Of a DNA stretch of 64,000 bases, positions 1-8,227 are shown in pieces. How positions within the stretch are numbered: position 1 is the first letter of the stretch; each line of letters starts with the position of its first letter. The DNA lies in the NCBI GenBank assembly GCA_019638395.1, contig JAHBTX010000004.1:186001-250000 (forward strand), in the 5' to 3' direction. Under the pieces are notes generated by a model. The model was not told where the DNA came from and searched no databases. It saw nothing but the letters and a program-made list of their open reading frames with translations. The translations under genes were made by a program, and so were the position numbers. The stretch comes from Cyclobacteriaceae bacterium. Lineage in GTDB: Bacteria; Bacteroidota; Bacteroidia; Cytophagales; Cyclobacteriaceae.

Positions 1-482
1 AAAAATAATCTGCGTACAGAAGTACCCGAACCTTTGGGAGCTGCCAATACAACATCTATATCAGCCGGTGGAACAATGCCGGTTTGTTCTTTGAAGGTAA
101 TACCAAAGCCGTGTGAGAAGTATAATGTTTTTCCTTTTGTAAGGAATGGTTTAATGGTAGGCCACAAGGCAATTTGTCCGGCATCGGAAAGCAAAAATTC
201 GATAACAGTTCCACGCTTGGCGGCTTCTTCAATATCGAACAAAGTTTCACCGGGAATCCAACCATGTTCTACAGCTTTGTCCCAGGTTTTGGAACCCTTG
301 CGCTGACCTACAATTACTTTAAATCCGTTGTCGCGTAAGTTGAGCGCTTGTGCCGGACCCTGCACTCCGTATCCAATAATTGCTATGGTTTCATTCTTGA
401 GTACATCCAACGCTTTCTCCATGGGGAATTCTTCGCGGGTTACCACTTCTTCCCATACACCTCCGAAATTGATCTTTGCCAT
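1..482 (-). CDS. ilvC: Ketol-acid reductoisomerase, N-terminal part (cut by window edge)
   Basis: Converts acetolactate and acetohydroxybutyrate to the dihydroxy acids of valine and isoleucine synthesis, using NADPH and Mg2+. The visible 160 residues begin MAKINFGGVWEE. The Rossmann nucleotide-binding loop GYGVQGPAQA lies at about 37-46, and the motif with FSHGFGI follows near 120, as in the family. The C-terminal knotted domain lies beyond position 1. The gene is last of the visible ilv genes read on this strand (E-D-B-N-C), 88 bp after ilvN, so co-transcription is likely. The start is the ATG whose complement ends at 482; no better start lies upstream. Identity is secure; only completeness cannot be judged. 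Confidence 0.93.
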   Translation of the reverse strand, partial: MAKINFGGVWEEVVTREEFPMEKALDVLKNETIAIIGYGVQGPAQALNLRDNGFKVIVGQRKGSKTWDKAVEHGWIPGETLFDIEEAAKRGTVIEFLLSDAGQIALWPTIKPFLTKGKTLYFSHGFGITFKEQTGIVPPADIDVVLAAPKGSGTSVRRLF

Positions 483-489
483 TTTTTAA

Positions 490-537
490 TAGTATTTAGT
501 AGTTAGTATTGAGTAATTAGTATTTAGTAGTTAGTAT
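490..537. repeat. 20-bp direct repeat in the ilvN-ilvC gap
   Basis: The 20-mer TAGTATTTAGTAGTTAGTAT occurs at 490-509 and again, exactly, at 518-537, separated by 8 bp. Each copy is itself built from TTAGTA-like words. It fills most of the 88-bp gap and lies just before the ilvC start codon, so its copies would form the 5' untranslated stretch of ilvC. No function is known to me. Confidence 0.85.
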
Positions 538-570
538 CTTTTTAATCTTAAATCTTGAATTTTAAATCGT

Positions 571-861
571 TTAGTCCACATCAACAATGCGTTCGCTAAG
601 CTCCAGGTAATGATCGCTGCCTGCTGTGTAGTTTGCATATTCTACTTCAATTAGCTTTTCCAATTGATGTTTTACTTTTTCCATCATATCGGGTGTAGTG
701 TGCAGTAACAATACAGCACCACCTTTGCGAAAATCGTTTTCGTTTTCGTGGGCCATTAGTTTTTTTATACGGACACGTCTGCGGTTAAGTACATTAACAA
801 TCCGATTAAGGATAGAGAAGTTGTTTTCGGCTACGAGTTCTAAGGTATAATCTTGTTTCAT
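571..861 (-). CDS. ilvN: Acetolactate synthase regulatory (small) subunit, ACT-domain only
   Basis: Regulatory partner of the acetolactate synthase large subunit encoded just upstream; ACT domains of this family bind branched-chain amino acids and mediate feedback control. The 96 residues form essentially one ACT domain: strand 1 YTLELVAENN, a helix with ILNRIVNVLNRRRV, and a second half with KVKHQLEKLIEVEYA. Usual IlvN/IlvH proteins are about 160-180 residues with a second C-terminal domain, which is absent here, so the size is closer to the enterobacterial IlvM type. It sits 60 bp after ilvB and before ilvC. The start MKQDYTLEL is preceded by a CCAG-rich repeat also seen before ilvD. The ilvN label follows position and fold; ilvM would be equally defensible. 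Confidence 0.82.
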   Translation of the reverse strand: MKQDYTLELVAENNFSILNRIVNVLNRRRVRIKKLMAHENENDFRKGGAVLLLHTTPDMMEKVKHQLEKLIEVEYANYTAGSDHYLELSERIVDVD

Positions 862-921
862 ATTCAGTTACCAGTTTCTGGTTACCGGATTACCGGCAAC
901 TGGAAACTTTTTTGTTACATT

Positions 922-2667
922 CTACTTCGGTATTTCGAGTATCACTTCTGCTACGCCAGCTCCGGCCGGTACCATCGGGAATACGTTATCTTCTTTTTCT
1001 ACTACTACTTCCAAAAAATACGAAGTTTCTGCAGCGAGCATTTTCTTTAGTTCAGCCTCCAAGTTTTTTTGTTCTGTAACTTTTGCCGCGGGTATGCGGT
1101 ACGCTTCAGCAATTTTTACAAAATCAGGATTCTGCATTTCGGTAAACGAATAGCGTTTGCCATGAAAGAGTTGTTGCCACTGGCGCACCATGCCCAGAAA
1201 ATTATTATTCAATACCAGAATTTTTACTTGAATGTTGTACTGCATAATGGTTCCTAATTCTTGAACCGTCATCTGATAACCGCCATCGCCAATTACAGCT
1301 ACTACTTGTTGTTCTGGTGCCGCTACTTTTGCACCCATCGCTGCTGGTAATGCAAAACCCATGGTACCCGCACCGCCAGAGGTAATATTGGTACGGGGAT
1401 TTTTATATTGGTAATAGCGCGAAGTTACCATCTGATGCTGACCAACATCGGTAACTACTACTGCCTCGCCTTTGGTAAGCTCCGAAAGCATGTAAATCAC
1501 TTCGGCCATTTTTAGGCTTGCGGTGTTTTTGATTTCTTTTGCCACTACTTTTTCAAACTCTTCCTGATTAAGTTTTCGAAAACTTTCAATCCATTCCGCA
1601 AAGGAATTTTTTACACACAATTTGGTTAATGCGCTTAATGCTTCTTTTGCATCCGCATGCACATAAACTGTAGGCGTGATGATCTTGTTGATCTCGGCTT
1701 TATCGATATCAATATGAATAACCTTTGCTTGCTTGGCATACTTGCTTACGTTTCCGGTAACGCGATCGTCAAATCGCATCCCCACCGCAATCAACACATC
1801 ACATTCATTGGTATTAATGTTTGGTCCGTAGTTACCATGCATACCCAGGTAGCCTACATAATTCGGGTGATCAGACGAAAGCGCACCCAATCCCAACAAA
1901 GTACTTGCTACAGGAATTCCTGTTTTTTCAACAAAGGTTTTTAATTCATTGCTGGCTCCGGATAGCAGCACACCTTGACCTACTAACAGGTAAGGCTTCT
2001 TAGCCTGATTGATGAGCGCAGCAGCAGCTTCAATTTGTTCAACCTGAAGCACAGGCTTGGGTTTGTACGTGCGCACGGTGTGGCATGCTTCGTATTCAAA
2101 CTCTTCAATCAATTCGTTTTGTGCATTCTTGGTAATGTCAACCAACACAGGTCCTGGTCTTCCGCTTGCCGCGATGTAAAATGCTTTCGCGATGGCAGGA
2201 GCAATGTCTTTTGCTTCTGTTACTTGTACATTCCATTTCGTAACGGGTAATGTTGTGTTAATTACATCGGTTTCCTGAAAAGCATCGGTACCCAGCAAAT
2301 GGGCAAACACCTGACCGGTAACACAGACAACCGGAGTGGAGTCAATCAGGGCATCGGCCAAGCCAGTGACCAGGTTAGTCGCACCCGGACCTGACGTTGC
2401 AAACACGACCCCGGTTTTACCTGACACGCGGGCATAACCTTGCGCAGCATGTATGGCACCTTGTTCGTGGCGAACAAGCAGGTGAGTAAGTTTATCCGCA
2501 TAGTGATAGAGCGCATCATATACTGGCATGATGGCACCACCCGGATAACCAAAAATGTGTTCTACTTTTTCAGCGACCAGGCAACGCAACAAAGCTTCTG
2601 AGCCTGTAATTTTGGTTGTGGTTTTAACTGCTTCCGCCTCTTGTTTTTCGATCTTAGTTGCTACCAT
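922..2667 (-). CDS. ilvB: Acetolactate synthase, large catalytic subunit
   Basis: Thiamine diphosphate enzyme that condenses two pyruvates, or pyruvate with 2-oxobutyrate, as the first common step of valine, leucine and isoleucine synthesis. At 581 residues the length is typical. The catalytic glutamate lies in VRHEQGAIHAAQG (about E68). The ThDP/Mg motif starts GDGGYQMT at about 460 and runs to the NNNF element near 488. The N-terminal 20 residues are a charged extension before the conserved start of the fold. It lies between ilvD (58 bp upstream) and the ACT subunit (60 bp downstream), as expected for a catalytic/regulatory pair. Confidence is high because both cofactor motifs and the pathway context agree. 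Confidence 0.96.
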   Translation of the reverse strand: MVATKIEKQEAEAVKTTTKITGSEALLRCLVAEKVEHIFGYPGGAIMPVYDALYHYADKLTHLLVRHEQGAIHAAQGYARVSGKTGVVFATSGPGATNLVTGLADALIDSTPVVCVTGQVFAHLLGTDAFQETDVINTTLPVTKWNVQVTEAKDIAPAIAKAFYIAASGRPGPVLVDITKNAQNELIEEFEYEACHTVRTYKPKPVLQVEQIEAAAALINQAKKPYLLVGQGVLLSGASNELKTFVEKTGIPVASTLLGLGALSSDHPNYVGYLGMHGNYGPNINTNECDVLIAVGMRFDDRVTGNVSKYAKQAKVIHIDIDKAEINKIITPTVYVHADAKEALSALTKLCVKNSFAEWIESFRKLNQEEFEKVVAKEIKNTASLKMAEVIYMLSELTKGEAVVVTDVGQHQMVTSRYYQYKNPRTNITSGGAGTMGFALPAAMGAKVAAPEQQVVAVIGDGGYQMTVQELGTIMQYNIQVKILVLNNNFLGMVRQWQQLFHGKRYSFTEMQNPDFVKIAEAYRIPAAKVTEQKNLEAELKKMLAAETSYFLEVVVEKEDNVFPMVPAGAGVAEVILEIPK

Positions 2668-2725
2668 CTTTTTCTTATTTACCTGCTTCTCTTTTTTGTC
2701 AATTGCCTATTGCCCTTTGTCAACT

Positions 2726-4405
2726 TTATTCTTCATCCGTAACGCATCCGTCCGCAGCAGTTTTTACATGTTGGGCATATTTATAAAGCACACCACTCTT
2801 TACCCGCAATGCCGGAGCTTTGTAGTGCGATTTCCGGATCGCAATTGTTTTTTCATCTACCAATAAATTGATCGTGTGTTTTTTTACATCGATCTCAATC
2901 CAATCGCCATCTTCAATAAGTGAAAGCAATCCGCCATCAAATGCTTCGGGTGTGATATGACCAATTACAAATCCGTGCGAGCCACCTGAAAATCTTCCAT
3001 CGGTAATTAGAGCCACACTTTTACCAAGACCAGAACCCATAATTAAACTGGTAGGCTTTAACATTTCTGGCATACCCGGAGCGCCCTTCGGGCCAACGTA
3101 GCGAATCACCACTACATCGCCTTCTTTTATTCTTCCGGATTTAATACCATCTACCAATTCAAACTCACCATTAAACACGCGCGCAGTTCCTTTAAAGCGT
3201 TCGCCCTCTTTGCCCGTGATTTTTGCAACCGATCCTTGCGGAGCCAGATTACCATAGAGTATCTGCAAGTGCCCGGTTTTCTTAATAGGTTTTTCAAACG
3301 GCAGAATTACGTCTTGCTTTTCGAAGTCGAGGTCTTTGGCGTTGGCAACATTTTCGGCTAATGTTTTTCCGGTAACGGTTAAGCAATCCCCATGGATGTA
3401 ACCCTTGCTTAATAAATATTTGATTACTGAGGGCACGCCACCAATTTTGTGTAAAGCCTCCATTAAATATTTACCGCTGGGTTTTAAATCGGCAATAAGC
3501 GGAGTTTTATCAGAGATGCGTTGAAAATCTTCTTGGGTGAGTTTAAGTCCTACGCTTTTTGCCATCGCAATTAAATGCAACACGGCATTGGTAGATCCGC
3601 CTAACACCATCACAATCGTAATTGCATTTTCAAATGCTTTAAACGTCATGATGTCGCGCGGCTTAATGTCTTTTTCCAACAACAACCGTATGGCTTTAGC
3701 GGCTTCGGTACACTCGGCCGATTTTTCTTTACTTAAAGCTGGGTTGGAAGATGAATAAGGCAACGCCATACCCAATGCTTCGATAGCGGATGCCATGGTG
3801 TTAGCTGTGTACATGCCACCACACGCACCGGCACCCGGACAGGAATTTTGAATAATGCCTTTATAATCTTCATCGGAAAGTTTGCCTTGAATTTTTTCGC
3901 CCAGCGCTTCAAATGAAGATATGATGTTTAACTCGCGGCCTTTGTAATGACCACCGGCAATAGTACCGCCATACACCATAATAGCTGGACGGTTTAATCG
4001 GCCCATCGCGATAAGCGAGCCCGGCATATTTTTATCGCACCCTACAACAGCAATCAATCCATCGTAATATTGTGCACCGCAAACTGTTTCAATTGAGTCG
4101 GCAATTACTTCGCGGCTTACTAATGAGTAGCGCATGCCTTCTGTGCCATTGGCAATGCCATCGCTTACGCCAATGGTATTAAAAATCAAACCCACCAGTT
4201 CCTGATCCCACACGGCTTGTTTTACTTCACCAGCCAATGCATTGAGGTGCATGTTGCAAGTGTTGCCATCGTAACCAGTACTTACAATACCAACTTGTGC
4301 TTTTTTAAGGTCGTGCTCTGTTAAGCCAATTCCATACAACATGGCCTGCGATGCGGGCAGCGTAGGGTCTTGGGTGATTGTCTTACTATATTTATTGAGT
4401 TCCAT
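2726..4405 (-). CDS. ilvD: Dihydroxy-acid dehydratase
   Basis: Iron-sulfur enzyme that dehydrates the dihydroxy acids to the 2-oxo acids, the step before transamination. At 559 residues it matches the family. The three expected cluster-ligand cysteines are visible: C50 (DGNTCNMH), C123 (VGCDKNMPG) and C195 (GAGACGGMY). The C-terminal part carries the SDGRFSGG-like signature as [12 protein letters not shown]. It lies between ilvE and ilvB on the same strand. The start codon is directly preceded by a 14-bp tandem repeat, so the translation initiation region of this gene is made of repeat units. No lesions seen. Confidence 0.96.
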   Translation of the reverse strand: MELNKYSKTITQDPTLPASQAMLYGIGLTEHDLKKAQVGIVSTGYDGNTCNMHLNALAGEVKQAVWDQELVGLIFNTIGVSDGIANGTEGMRYSLVSREVIADSIETVCGAQYYDGLIAVVGCDKNMPGSLIAMGRLNRPAIMVYGGTIAGGHYKGRELNIISSFEALGEKIQGKLSDEDYKGIIQNSCPGAGACGGMYTANTMASAIEALGMALPYSSSNPALSKEKSAECTEAAKAIRLLLEKDIKPRDIMTFKAFENAITIVMVLGGSTNAVLHLIAMAKSVGLKLTQEDFQRISDKTPLIADLKPSGKYLMEALHKIGGVPSVIKYLLSKGYIHGDCLTVTGKTLAENVANAKDLDFEKQDVILPFEKPIKKTGHLQILYGNLAPQGSVAKITGKEGERFKGTARVFNGEFELVDGIKSGRIKEGDVVVIRYVGPKGAPGMPEMLKPTSLIMGSGLGKSVALITDGRFSGGSHGFVIGHITPEAFDGGLLSLIEDGDWIEIDVKKHTINLLVDEKTIAIRKSHYKAPALRVKSGVLYKYAQHVKTAADGCVTDEE

Positions 4406-4440
4406 TCTGGTTACTGGCTTCTGGTTACTGGCTTCTGGTT
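4405..4440. repeat. 14-bp tandem repeat abutting the ilvD start codon
   Basis: TTCTGGTTACTGGC occurs at 4405-4418 and 4419-4432, followed by a partial third copy (TTCTGGTT) to 4440. Read on the coding strand it gives CCAGTAACCAGAAG words immediately upstream of the ilvD ATG. A related word, TTCTGGTTAC, recurs at 876-885 before the start of the small-subunit gene. Confidence 0.85.
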
Positions 4441-4489
4441 GTTTGCTACCAATTTACCAGTAGCAACAAACCAGAGACAAGCAACTGAT

Positions 4490-5377
4490 TTAAACAATTA
4501 CGTACGAATAACTCTTATCCAACACAATACATTTGTAAGCCTCTTGCACTACTGCACCCATGGATTGTTTCCAGGGTTTGGCAAAGGGTTGCCCTTCGAT
4601 TGATTCAATGGCTACTACTTCGGCAGCTGTACCGCAGAAGAAGGCGCTGTCAGCTTCAAACAATTCTTCGGGACGGAAAAACTTTTCTACTACCGGCAAA
4701 TCCATCTCGCGACAGATTTCAAAAACAGTTTGGCGGGTAATACCAGGAAGAATGTTTCCAAGTGGAGGCGTGTAAAGCACACCATCCTTTTCAAAAAAGA
4801 AATTGGCTCCGGGCCCTTCCGCCACGAAGCCATTTATGTCAAGCATCAATGCTTCATCAAAGCCACGTTGTTTCGCTTCGTTGGTAGCCATGATGGAGTT
4901 TACATAATGACCACACACCTTGGCTTCCATTTTTACCGATTTCGGATTAGGTCGTTGGAAAGAAGACACACAAACCTTTAGAGATTGATGGCTGTGGTAT
5001 TTACCCCATTCCCATGCGGATATCATTACTGATACCCCGGTGGGTGCCGATAAGGTCATATTAGGAGCGCAATAAACCAGTGGGCGGATGTAGGCATCTT
5101 TCAGATTATTTTTTTCCAACACCTGGTAGGAGAGTTGGGTTAGTTCTTCGGTAGAATAGTTGAACGGAATACCCACCAGTTCACAGCTGCGCTGAAGTCG
5201 TGCAAAGTGTTCGTGAGGTTTAAAAATTTTTACGCCATTTATTGTTTGATAGGCGCGAATGCCTTCGAAGACACCATAACCATAGTGCAAGGTTTGACTG
5301 TATAAATCGGTGGCGGCATCTTTTGCCTTTACAAATTTTCCATCGTGGAAGATGATGGTGCTGTCGGTGTAGTACAT
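4490..5377 (-). CDS. ilvE: Branched-chain amino acid aminotransferase
   Basis: PLP fold-type IV transaminase that makes Val, Leu and Ile from their oxo acids with glutamate. From the chosen start MYYTDSTIIFHDG it is 295 residues, normal for the family. Conserved elements are LHYGYGVFEGIRAY (about 30-43), the PLP lysine in KMEAKVCGHY (about K153), and the EGPGANFFF loop near 190. A longer reading frame starts at 5425, but that start would lie inside the terminator hairpin upstream, so the internal ATG at 5377 is preferred. It is the first structural gene of the operon and directly follows the attenuator, so it and all genes after it should be under that control. Confidence 0.93.
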   Translation of the reverse strand: MYYTDSTIIFHDGKFVKAKDAATDLYSQTLHYGYGVFEGIRAYQTINGVKIFKPHEHFARLQRSCELVGIPFNYSTEELTQLSYQVLEKNNLKDAYIRPLVYCAPNMTLSAPTGVSVMISAWEWGKYHSHQSLKVCVSSFQRPNPKSVKMEAKVCGHYVNSIMATNEAKQRGFDEALMLDINGFVAEGPGANFFFEKDGVLYTPPLGNILPGITRQTVFEICREMDLPVVEKFFRPEELFEADSAFFCGTAAEVVAIESIEGQPFAKPWKQSMGAVVQEAYKCIVLDKSYSYVIV

Positions 5378-5411
5378 AAGGTAGTTTAGAACAATCGTTA
5401 GTTTGCGGTTA

Positions 5412-5453
5412 ATACTATAAAACAAAACCGTCCTGCTTGGGGCGGGACGGTTT
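5412..5453 (-). terminator. Intrinsic terminator of the ilv leader (attenuator)
   Basis: On the minus strand the transcript would form a stem AAACCGTCC / GGACGGTTT (5445-5453 with 5425-5433), extended by two more pairs past one mismatch, with a 5-nt loop. It is followed by a T-rich run (TTTTGTTTTAT). It lies between the leader ORF stop and ilvE. A GCCCC in its loop side (5439-5443) can instead pair with GGGGC at 5480-5484, giving a possible antiterminator. Confidence 0.8.
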
Positions 5454-5474
5454 CAATATCTTTTTACAATATCG

Positions 5475-5573
5475 CTACAGCCCCGGTTTTCGGAGAATAA
5501 TGACATTGAGCACGAGCACACGGATTACTGCCAGCGTGCGATTGATTTGATTCATGTTGTTTATTAGACTCAT
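5475..5573 (-). CDS. Putative leader peptide of the ilv operon, rich in Leu/Ile/Val
   Basis: Short ORF of 32 codons (start ATG at 5573; alternative ATG at 5555 gives 26). About 15 of the 32 residues are branched-chain, and the stretch LAVIRVLVLNVIIL has 11 of 14. The stop lies 21 nt before the terminator hairpin that precedes ilvE. This is the architecture of the E. coli ilv and leu attenuators: a ribosome stalling at Ile/Val/Leu codons would free the GGGGC segment near the stop codon to pair with the loop of the terminator, while a ribosome at the stop would cover it. The frame stays open further upstream, but that part overlaps the neighbouring ATPase gene and shows no such bias. The role is inferred, not proven. 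Confidence 0.75.
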   Translation of the reverse strand: MSLINNMNQINRTLAVIRVLVLNVIILRKPGL

Positions 5574-5597
5574 AATCTTGTGCGTGAGTACAAGATT
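5574..5597. promoter_or_regulatory. 8-bp inverted repeat just upstream of the ilv leader ORF
   Basis: Perfect arms AATCTTGT (5574-5581) and ACAAGATT (5590-5597) with an 8-nt spacer, ending one base before the leader ATG at 5573. It could be a 5' RNA hairpin of the leader transcript or a protein binding site. No clear TAnnTTTG promoter element was found next to it. Confidence 0.5.
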
Positions 5598-5673
5598 CAA
5601 AAATTTTGTAATGAGTTTCAACGAAACCGAGATAAAAAGTTTCAGAAAATGACTATAACGAATGTTAGGTGGG

Positions 5674-6858
5674 TCAAAAGATATTTCCACCCCAAACAAA
5701 ATCCGAGTATTGACCGGGTGTATTTCCCACCAATATTGTTTTGCTAAGGTTAGCAATTTTTGATCTTGTCTTAAGTGCAGCATGATCCGGTTGAGTAGGA
5801 GTTGTTTTTATTTCGATGGCTGTATTCTCTTTCCAAACCAAATCTATTTCCTGGCCCGATTTCTTCTGATAAAAATGAGTTTCGCCTCCCAACCGCTTGA
5901 ATTGATTAATGACTGAATTTTCAAAAAGCTTTCCTATTGGCACATCGCCTGTCAAACTTAATAAACCTGAATCCGAAAAATAGTATTTAGCCTGCTGGCT
6001 TATTTCTTTGTCCACGTTGTTTGTATATGGAGCGAGTTTTACCAGGAAGTAGGTTTGTTCAAACAGGTTGAGATAATTGGTAACTTTGTTTCTATTTAAC
6101 CCAGCTACCGAAGCAAGTTTACTGATGTCAAGTTTGCTACCCACCCGGGTGCCCAAGAGCCGGATAAGTTTATAAAGTTCATCATTTAAGGAATAGTCGG
6201 AAAGAATTTTTACATCCATGTCGATGTATGCATTCAGAATATCCTCCAGCATTCCAACTTTAGAGATTCGTTTATCCATAAGTGTTACTTCTGGAAATCC
6301 ACCGAACTTCAAAAAATCATCGTAATGCTTTTTATATTGGATATAAAAAGCTTCGTTGAACTTTTTCAGGCTGAATTTTTGATAAGCTTTTTCCTCAAAG
6401 CCTTTGAACCTCAGATATTCACTAAAAGTAAGCGGATGTAAGTCGAAGATTTTTTTCCGGCCAGCCAAACTTTCTGAGAACCGGTTCTTCAGGTAAAATG
6501 AACTTGAGCCGGTAACTATAAATTTTACATTGTATGTGTCATACCAATATTTAATAACACTTACTATTTCAGGGAGTAGTTGAATTTCGTCTAACGCGAT
6601 AGTACACTTTTTTGTAAAATCAAGACCCCGCACTTCAAGAAATTGTTCCATTTCCTGGTAGGTAGCTTGCTTAAAGATCAACCGGTTTTCTATCCGCTCC
6701 AGATCCAGATAAATTTTATTCCTTCCGGGAATCAAATCCAGCAATGCCTTTACCAGAGTTGATTTACCAACCCTGCGCATGCCGGTGATTACCGTAGCCG
6801 ACCGTTCTTTCAGGTGGCTGGTGAGCGTTGTAAATAAATCTCTTTTGAAGGGAGTCAT
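5674..6858 (-). CDS. AAA-type ATPase with C-terminal DUF4143 domain
   Basis: Member of the AAA_14/DUF4143 family, widespread stand-alone ATPases of unknown cellular role. From MTPFKRDLF it is 394 residues, typical for the family. Walker A is GMRRVGKST at about 26-34 and Walker B is IALDEIQLL (D90, E91). The C-terminal part contains EIDLVW followed by AIEIKTT (about 337-353), the pattern of a restriction-endonuclease-like fold. A longer frame reaches 6915, but those extra 19 codons run through palindromic DNA, so the ATG at 6858 is preferred. The gene ends about 100 bp upstream of the ilv leader ORF. The palindromes before it suggest its own regulation. Function in this cell is unknown. Confidence 0.8.
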   Translation of the reverse strand: MTPFKRDLFTTLTSHLKERSATVITGMRRVGKSTLVKALLDLIPGRNKIYLDLERIENRLIFKQATYQEMEQFLEVRGLDFTKKCTIALDEIQLLPEIVSVIKYWYDTYNVKFIVTGSSSFYLKNRFSESLAGRKKIFDLHPLTFSEYLRFKGFEEKAYQKFSLKKFNEAFYIQYKKHYDDFLKFGGFPEVTLMDKRISKVGMLEDILNAYIDMDVKILSDYSLNDELYKLIRLLGTRVGSKLDISKLASVAGLNRNKVTNYLNLFEQTYFLVKLAPYTNNVDKEISQQAKYYFSDSGLLSLTGDVPIGKLFENSVINQFKRLGGETHFYQKKSGQEIDLVWKENTAIEIKTTPTQPDHAALKTRSKIANLSKTILVGNTPGQYSDFVWGGNIF

Positions 6859-6861
6859 AAC

Positions 6862-6921
6862 TTTGTGCACAAATATAGTGCATAAAGTATAACTATTTGC
6901 ACAAATTTTGTGCAAATAGTT
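6862..6921. promoter_or_regulatory. Cluster of palindromes upstream of the DUF4143 ATPase
   Basis: Two perfect palindromes fill the 67-bp gap: TTTGTGCACAAA at 6862-6873 and a 31-bp one at 6891-6921 with 15-bp arms (AACTATTTGCACAAA and its complement). Both share the core TTTGTGCA/TGCACAAA, and a further half-like TAGTGCATAAA lies between. Shared half-sites suggest operators for one regulator. The larger one could also form a hairpin after the aminotransferase gene, but no T-run follows it. Confidence 0.55.
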
Positions 6922-6925
6922 AAGT

Positions 6926-8227
6926 CTAATTTGCCAGATACTCCACTATACCATCACGAATCGCGGTAAATGTTTTCACCAGAATCTCTTCATTCTCTTC
7001 CAGCAGCGTAACACGGAAACCTTGAAGCTCGGAACAGAAAGAAGAAATTGGAACCACACAAACTCCTTTCGCGCCAAGCAGGTAATACACAAAACGTTTG
7101 TCGTGTGGAATATCTTGACTAGTCCATTCTTCTACCAACTTGCGTACGCGATCATCTTCAATATGAATATTCTGTCCGTGTTTTAAGGTGCCTTCGTGGA
7201 AGATGATGGTGTTATAGAATGCTCCAAAAGTTTCGTTGAACGTGAGTTGCGGAACAGTTCGCAAAATATCGGCAATGATCTTACTGCGCTTGCCGATGTT
7301 GCGATTGGTTTCATCGCGATAGGTTTTAAAGCGCGCATCCCCCAATATTTTTGGAATAGCCAATTGCGGCAACTTGGTTGAACACACTTCAATCATCTTG
7401 GCATTATCCAACGCCTGGCAAAACCGGTTGAAGTCCCCATCCTTATCCCGGTTGTAATATTCCATCCAGCCGCAACGCGCTCCCGGCCACGGTAACTCTT
7501 TTGAAATTCCTTTCATAGAAATGCCAGGCACATCATCAATCACTTCCGCTAATGAATAAGCCTTAGCTCCGTTGTACGTGATGTTGATGTAAATCTCATC
7601 GGCTACCAGAAACAACTTAAACTTCTTGGCGATCTCAACTATTCGTTTCAGAGTCTCGTACGGATACACCATGCCTGTGGGGTTATCCGGGTTGATAATA
7701 AGAATACCTACGATGTTGGGGTTGTACTTTACTTTATTATAAAGATCGTCCAGATCGGGATACCATTTATTATTAGGGTCCAGTTTGTAGGTTAACGGTT
7801 CGTGGCCGGCATGAGCCGCTTCGGCACTGGAGTGCGTGGAGTAAGCAGGCGAGGGACCAATTACTCTGGAGGTAGGTGTAATGTATTGATATACTTTGGC
7901 AATGGCATCGCCCAATCCATTGAAAAAGCAGATATCATCGGGTATAATCTGAGTGCCACCCAACTGGTTGGTTTGTGCAGCCAAAAACTTTCGGGTTTCT
8001 AAAATTCCTTTGCTCGGACAATAACTATACGCATCGTTTTGTAGGGCGAGGTCGGCAATAATTTTTCTGATCCACTCCGGCAATTGATGATGCTTTTGAA
8101 TCGGGTCGCCAATGTTTTCCCAATAGATTTCTTTACCAAGATTGCGGATCAGTTCGGCCTTCTTTACGATCTCACGAATTTCGTAGCTAAGCTCTTTGGC
8201 ACCTTCGCTTAATAGTTGTTGTCGCAT
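6926..8227 (-). CDS. PLP-dependent aminotransferase, class I/II
   Basis: Fold-type I aminotransferase, 433 residues. The PLP-binding pattern is clear: NPDNPTG at about 179-185, the aspartate of LVADEIY at D210, and the Schiff-base lysine K243 in GISKELPWPGARCGW. The SKELPWPG context with a longer-than-usual loop resembles alanine/aspartate aminotransferase-like subgroups. Substrate cannot be read from sequence; glutamate-pyruvate or a related amino acid pair is a reasonable guess. It is a single gene, 115 bp after the histidine kinase gene on the same strand and 67 bp before the ATPase. Not obviously part of the ilv operon despite proximity, because the leader/terminator and ATPase gene lie between. 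Confidence 0.85.
   Translation of the reverse strand: MRQQLLSEGAKELSYEIREIVKKAELIRNLGKEIYWENIGDPIQKHHQLPEWIRKIIADLALQNDAYSYCPSKGILETRKFLAAQTNQLGGTQIIPDDICFFNGLGDAIAKVYQYITPTSRVIGPSPAYSTHSSAEAAHAGHEPLTYKLDPNNKWYPDLDDLYNKVKYNPNIVGILIINPDNPTGMVYPYETLKRIVEIAKKFKLFLVADEIYINITYNGAKAYSLAEVIDDVPGISMKGISKELPWPGARCGWMEYYNRDKDGDFNRFCQALDNAKMIEVCSTKLPQLAIPKILGDARFKTYRDETNRNIGKRSKIIADILRTVPQLTFNETFGAFYNTIIFHEGTLKHGQNIHIEDDRVRKLVEEWTSQDIPHDKRFVYYLLGAKGVCVVPISSFCSELQGFRVTLLEENEEILVKTFTAIRDGIVEYLAN

Noticed and set aside
4490-5425. Long form of ilvE starting at 5425
   Set aside because: The 16 extra codons would be encoded from the terminator hairpin and lie before the conserved family start.
5475-5783. 102-residue ORF over the ilv leader region as a full protein
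   Set aside because: Its first two thirds overlap the end of the DUF4143 ATPase gene and show no protein-like composition; only the last 32 codons have the Leu/Ile/Val bias and are reported as the leader ORF.
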